From Ariolimax columbianus (Eukaryota; Mollusca; Gastropoda; Stylommatophora; Arionidae): a DNA stretch of 64,000 nucleotides. The translations under genes were made by a program, and so were the position numbers. The notes beneath the pieces were generated by a model. It ran no database searches, was not told the DNA's origin, and saw nothing but the letters and a program-made list of their open reading frames with translations. Below are positions 59,515 through 64,000 of this stretch, one piece after another. Location: assembly GCA_036924085.1 (NCBI GenBank), contig JAVGWX010000005.1, positions 82,861,666 to 82,925,665 of the forward strand, given 5' to 3'. Within the stretch, counting starts at the first letter, position 1; each line of letters begins with the position of its first letter.

Positions 59515-61367
59515 CACTTTGAAAAAAAACTTGCTCAGAGGATCAAGACTGACAGTAAAAGCTTCTTTTCTTATGTTAGAAATAAACAAAGAACGAAAGA
59601 CAAAGTAGGCCCTCTCATAGACAGTACAGGGAAAATAATAAGTGAGAATAGGGAGGCTGCTAATCTGCTCAATCAGTACTCTGGCACAGTCTTCACAAAG
59701 GAGGACTGCTCCGAGATCCCAGAGCCTATAGATATTTTTCAAAGAGACATGGATACAGCGGGATTAAGATCAATCTGTATTACAGAGGAAATGGTTTTTA
59801 AAAAATTGGAGGGGTTGAAAGTGAATAAATGTCCAGGTCAAGATGGTATTCACCCAAAATTGCTGTATGAAATTAGAAACCAACTAGCAAAACCATTGGC
59901 TATATTATGTTCTCAATCACTTACAAAAGGGATTGTTCCACGGGATTGGAAAGATGCAGGAGTGATCCCCTTATTCAAAAAAGGCAAAAAATCAGATCCG
60001 GCAAATTATAGACCGGTGAGTTTAACGAGCATAGTCTGTAAATTGTTAGAGTCAATAATCAAAGAAAACATTGTAATGCATTTAGACAAATTTAATCTAA
60101 TTAGAAATAGTCAGCATGGGTTTACTAGAGGGAGATCATGCTTAACAAATCTATTAGAATTCATGGAGGAGGTTACTAAAATCATAGATAAAGGGGAGCC
60201 AGTGGATGTTATTTATCTAGACTTTGCAAAGGCCTTTGATAGAGTACCTCATCAAAGATTATTTCGAAAGTTAAAATCACATGGAATAGGTGGCGAAGTT
60301 GCCAAATGGATTGAAAATTGGTTAACGGGAAGAAGGCAGAGGGTGGGCATAAATAAGGAGTACTCTGAGTGGAGTGAAGTTAAAAGTGGTGTGCCACAGG
60401 GCTCGGTTTTGGGACCAATTTTGTTCTTGATATATATAAATGATTTGGACATTGATATGAGATCCATGATTGCATGATTGCAAAATTTGCTGATGACACA
60501 AAACTATGCAGTAGTGTCTCATCTAAAGCGGAAGTGGATATATTGATGTCGGATTTAGATAAAATTCGAGAATGGTCTGTAAGCTGGCAAATGGAGTTTA
60601 ATGTAGATAAATGTACAGTCATCCACATGGGTAGATCCAATATGGAACATAATTACAGAATGGGAGAAAACAATATTAGAAAGATAGATAAGGAAAGGGA
60701 CCTAGGGGTTATAATAGATCATACAGGAAAGGTGAGTGAGCAAGTTAAGGTAGCAGTGAAAAAGGCAAATGCAATGTTAGGTATGATAAAAAGAAATATT
60801 AAACATAGGAGCAAGGAAGTGATCGTCAAACTGTATAAAGCTTTAGTTAGACCTAGATTGGAGTACTGTGTACAGGTGTGGAGTCCTTATCATAGAGGGG
60901 ACATAAACATGCTAGAAAGAATACAAAAAAGAGCGACAAAGATGATAGTGGGATTCCAGAATTACAGTTATGAGGAACGACTCAGAAAAACCGGCCTACA
61001 GTGTCTCGAAGAGAGAAGAATTCGTGGTGACTTAATACAGGTTTATAAGATGATCAGAGGAATCGATAAATTAGACTATAACAAGTTTTTTAAAATACAG
61101 CCACCTACAATAACACGAGGGCATAGCTACAAGCTGATTAAAGAGAGGTCCAGGTTAGATATTAGGAAATATTTTTTTAGTCAGAGAGTGGTGTCTGCTT
61201 GGAATGCATTGCCAGGGGAGGTAGTGGAGGCAGGGACAGTTAATGCATTTAAGAATAAACTGGATGCGCATAGATTTTAGAGCAAGGTGATGTAAATGTA
61301 ACTGGTTGTATACAGACTCTGCAGGGTCTTCTAAACCAGTATAAAGATGTTAAGTTAAGTTAAGTTA
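59515..61367 (+). mobile_element. CR1 LINE, 5'-truncated, polymerase to 3' tail, one frameshift
   Basis: Two overlapping plus frames (59473-60477, 60474-61280) cover the linker (DSKSFFSYVRNKQRTKDKVG), the polymerase (NYRPVSLTSIVCKLLESI, IYLDFAKAFDRVPHQRLF, SGVPQGSVLGPILFLIYIND, FADDTKLCSSVSS) and the CR1 C-terminal domain ([35 protein letters not shown]). The end is FKNKLDAHRF, a 3'UTR and a GTTAAGTTAAGTTAAGTTA tail. A direct duplication of 8 bp (ATGATTGC at 60466-60473 and 60474-60481) is the only break. It is otherwise young and lacks the endonuclease. Confidence 0.93.
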
Positions 61368-61429
61368 TTGGATAGGAATTTAGTTAGAATTTGTTTGCAC
61401 AAACAGTCTGCTCTTTTTTATTTTAAATT

Positions 61430-61580
61430 TATTTGCTTGCTTAGTTGCAACTCTTTCACCTTGGCCTGATCAAGTATTGAACAATCTATGAGTATTCCTA
61501 TTTGCAGAGAAAATTTTGAGTCTGCTTCACTAATCCTAGTTTTAGTTTTCTTAATGTTAATGTCCAATCCATACAACTAA
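61430..61580 (-). mobile_element. Decayed LINE polymerase scrap
   Basis: The minus strand reads YGLDINIKKTKTRISEADSK, the 'GL.IN..KTK.M' block after the catalytic box in RTE-like polymerases. Confidence 0.6.
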
Positions 61581-61695
61581 CTAACCAACCAACCAACAAA
61601 CCAACCAACAAACCAGCCAGTAAGCCAGCCAGCTAGCTAACTAACACTAACTAACTAACTCACTCACTCACTCACTCACCCACTAACTCACTAAC
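61574..61695. repeat. 4-bp microsatellite, mixed AACC/AACT/CACT units
   Basis: Runs of CCAA, CCAG, CTAA and CACT units follow each other without interruption. Confidence 0.92.
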
Positions 61696-61853
61696 ACCTG
61701 GAGTTTGTTCTTTACTTAATCACACATCCTCATATGATTCATTTCTCATGCTGGAGTCTGTCAAAGACCTTTTTTTGTGAATTGTATGGTCACAAGAAAA
61801 TCTTGAGATAGACTTAACACATATATGAAAGTTACATGTGATTATTTGAGAGC

Positions 61854-62100
61854 AACTATATCTCTCTGACAGGATTCTAAAGTTATTTGCAAATACCTCT
61901 AGCGATATTTTCAGGAATTCCCTGGCCCTGGCTTTTGGTCTGTCACATGGTATTCCTCATGTCTTGATACCAGACCTTCTTGTGTTTTAAGACATGAGGA
62001 ATACCGTGTGACAGACCAAAATCCAGGGCCAGGGAATCCCTTAAAATACTGCTCGAGGTATTTGTACATAACTTTAGAATCCTGTCAGAGAGATATAGTT
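61854..62100. mobile_element. Hairpin (foldback) element, MITE-like
   Basis: Two 112-bp arms (61854-61965 and 61989-62100) are inverted copies with about 9 mismatches and no gaps; the loop is 23 bp. The arm starts AACTATATCTCTCTGACAGG and its inner end is GTATTCCTCATGTCTT. Nothing in it codes. The bases just outside the arms do not match each other. It could be a foldback MITE, or two inverted copies of one short repeat. Transcribed, it would form a long hairpin RNA. Confidence 0.88.
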
Positions 62101-62607
62101 AATATAATGATCATTGTTCAGATACTTTGGCAAAGATCGTTTTAAGAGTGCACCCAGCCAAATTGGAATTCTCACAGTCTCCTGGGAAATGCCACACACT
62201 TTTAGGTCACATTGAAAGTTGAAGACAAGGTACTCTTTCTTTAGTGGTTCATTGGTCAGAGAATTTGGCGTGCCAGAACGGGACAAAGATAGAAGACATT
62301 GACCAAAGCAGGGAGAATATGATTTATTAGTTAGGGGATCATGGTATTCGAGATCAGACCACAGAATAGAAGGCCACCAAGCTAATAGTAGAGTAGCTAG
62401 AACAGAGCTAGATCATCAGCTGAGGTGAGTAGTTAGAACAGATAGATAGAACAACAGAAGGGCAACTGAGAACTACAACAGCAAACTCTAGTCACTGGGA
62501 GGGAAGATCTTGACAAAGCACTATGTTGAGTGGTACAGACTGTTAATTCAAACTAGCACTTCTATTCATTTGACTGTGTGTTTTATGCTGGTACATTGTT
62601 GCTGATC

Positions 62608-63964
62608 CAGCGAAATCACCAAGACTCACGCCTAAAATGGTCACATCTATTCTGATAATGAATGAAAACCTACCAGCAGCACCATAGGAGTTGTGAAGGA
62701 AGTCCAGTGTAACCAACTGTCAGCAAATAAACACTTTGAAGACTGACACATAGAAGTCAGACTGAAAGATGCAGACAAATATCTGTTTGGGGTGTATGAT
62801 GGTCATTCTGGTTGTGCATGTGCTCATGCACTCAAAGACAGGCTGTTCCATTACATCACCATCTCTATGACAGATTCACATAAGTTGAACTTGTTATATC
62901 AAGGAGGCACGGCAGCTGTGGATCATCTGGTCGAATACCTACCAACTTCAGCAAAGGACAATGTTAGCCCTGACCTTGCTAGCATACACTGGCAGAGTAC
63001 GCAGCAATTTATCCAGGATTCCATAGATATGTACAGTTTGAAAATCCCTGTGGAGGAGGCCTTTGCAGATGTATTTCTGTGTTTGGATCAGGACATTTCC
63101 ACAGAGGCTAGTTTTCACCCTGGTGATGAGGGACTGTCGGCAGACCTGGTGAAAATTTCTTTGTCTGGTTCTGTTGGCTGTGTGGCTTTTATTGATGGAC
63201 TAAATCTGTGTGTGGCTAATGTTGGACATAGTCAGGCTGTAGTTGGAAGTCCTTCTACCAAGTCAGAAACCTGGTCTGCAACCAACGTGGTTATTTTCAT
63301 GACTATGAAAACTCTGCGGAGGTCAATCGTTTATTTTTGCGGCATCCAAATGAGTCAAATACTATTCTTAATAATGGTATATGTTTTAGTGAACGTTCCC
63401 CCCTGATAGCTTTTGGTGATGTTTGATACAAATGGACAAAACGTGATCTGATAGACCCAACAAAAATTGCAACACCAGAGTACTGGATCATTTTTTAGCG
63501 GATATAAGAATTTTAAACCTAATAACAACTATCTTACTCCACCATACTTAGATGCCCAGCCAGAAGTCATTCATTACAGGCTGTTCCCCAGGGACAGGTT
63601 CCTTATCATAGCTTCAGATTGGTTGTGGGATACGGAGGGCATGTCTCCCGATAAAGTGGTCTCGCTTGTCGGGCACCACACCGAGGGTCAGCAAGTCTTG
63701 ACCCACTTTTAACCTCCTGAAGATGCTCCTTTTGGAGTCATCAATGAAACTCTACGCAAGTGCAAACATAACTTGGCCAAAAGGTCTTTGGATAAAAATG
63801 TGGCCACTCACTTAATTCGCCATGGTCTTGGCCAGGAGCATGGGCAGCTCTCAGCCCAGTTGACCTTACCAGAAAAAACTGGTTCGCTACTATCGTGATG
63901 ACATCATCATTACTGTGGTCTACTTTGACACGGACTACATAATAGGTTATACTTGCATACACTA
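62608..63964 (+). pseudogene. Pyruvate dehydrogenase phosphatase (PDP1/PDP2-like) pseudogene
   Basis: The plus strand, in changing frames, follows PDP from near its mature N-terminus: PRLTPKMVTSILIMNE, NQLSANKHFED, ADKYLFGVYDGHSGCACAHA, VEEAFADVFLCLDQDISTEA, GCVAFIDGLNLCVANVGHSQ, YLTPPYLDAQPEVIHYRLFP, FLIIASDWLWD, NVATHLIRHGLGQEH and YYRDDIIITVVYFDTDYI. PDP is a PP2C-type Mg/Mn phosphatase that reactivates pyruvate dehydrogenase in mitochondria. Breaks are in-frame stops near 62665-62730, a shift near 63285, further stops and a shift to about 63465, a stop at 63710 and a shift near 63870. The metal-site 'VGDS' reads VGHS. There are no introns, which fits a retrocopy, though PDP genes can have a single coding exon anyway. 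Confidence 0.88.
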
Positions 63965-64000
63965 GATTTACCCTTCAATCTCATTTAACCCTTTCCAGTC

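Noticed and set aside
62074..62286. Small minus-strand frame near the hairpin element
   Set aside because: It starts in unique DNA and ends inside the hairpin arm; no family likeness and no splice sites fitting the missing SLC35F6 N-terminus.

Overview
This window reads as animal (metazoan) nuclear DNA. Three host genes have GT-AG introns, all on the minus strand: RPL22, an SLC35F6-like transporter and the first coding exon of an SLC7A4-like transporter. A broken copy of a pyruvate dehydrogenase phosphatase gene lies on the plus strand. The mix of mobile DNA (CR1, RTE-like and RNase H-bearing LINEs, plus tRNA-type SINEs with short microsatellite tails) is what I expect of a lophotrochozoan, most likely a mollusc. 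That placement is inference; nothing here fixes the species.

Layout. 0-2 kb: RTE-like remnant holding a SINE with a clear target-site duplication (TSD), then the SLC7A4-like exon at 1805-2006, whose gene runs off the left edge. 2-17 kb: almost only decayed retroelements, including a 2.8 kb RNase H LINE (5612-8442, 13-bp TSD) and a second, older RNase H element (13.8-17.2 kb). 17.3-22.4 kb: RPL22 in four coding exons, with a three-codon first exon, a pyrimidine-rich start site and a poly(A) signal. 22.7-31.3 kb: SINEs, a 2.8 kb RTE-like LINE ending in a C2H2 finger, and fragments. 31.6-58.0 kb: six exons of the SLC35F6-like gene (phases agree at every junction; the N-terminal exon or exons were not found). 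Its introns hold a 2.4 kb satellite of 22-bp units, a second copy of the RNase H LINE nested in an older element with a 17-bp TSD, a rearranged CR1 block and several minisatellites. 58-64 kb: CR1 copies, a 247-bp hairpin element and the phosphatase pseudogene.

Repeat families named in this annotation. S1: a SINE-like family of 13 copies with a shared 3' module of about 155 bp, ending in (GAA)n or (GCCAA)n. S2: a tRNA-type SINE, 5 copies. S3: one tRNA-type SINE whose 3' end matches the CR1 3' end. R4: a repeat of about 350 bp ending in (AAC)n. CR1: 3' tail of TTAAG units. LINE-H: the RNase H LINE with a GAA tail. RTE-zf: the RTE-like LINE with a C-terminal zinc finger. RTE-k: RTE-like fragments with AAGT tails.

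The best leads are SINE/LINE tail sharing (S3 with CR1), a minisatellite built from copies of a 5' splice site directly behind an SLC35F6 exon, the hairpin element, the higher-order 22-bp satellite and the inverted CR1 block. I saw no operon, CRISPR, rRNA or genuine tRNA gene. All family assignments come from reading motifs by eye; none was checked by database search.
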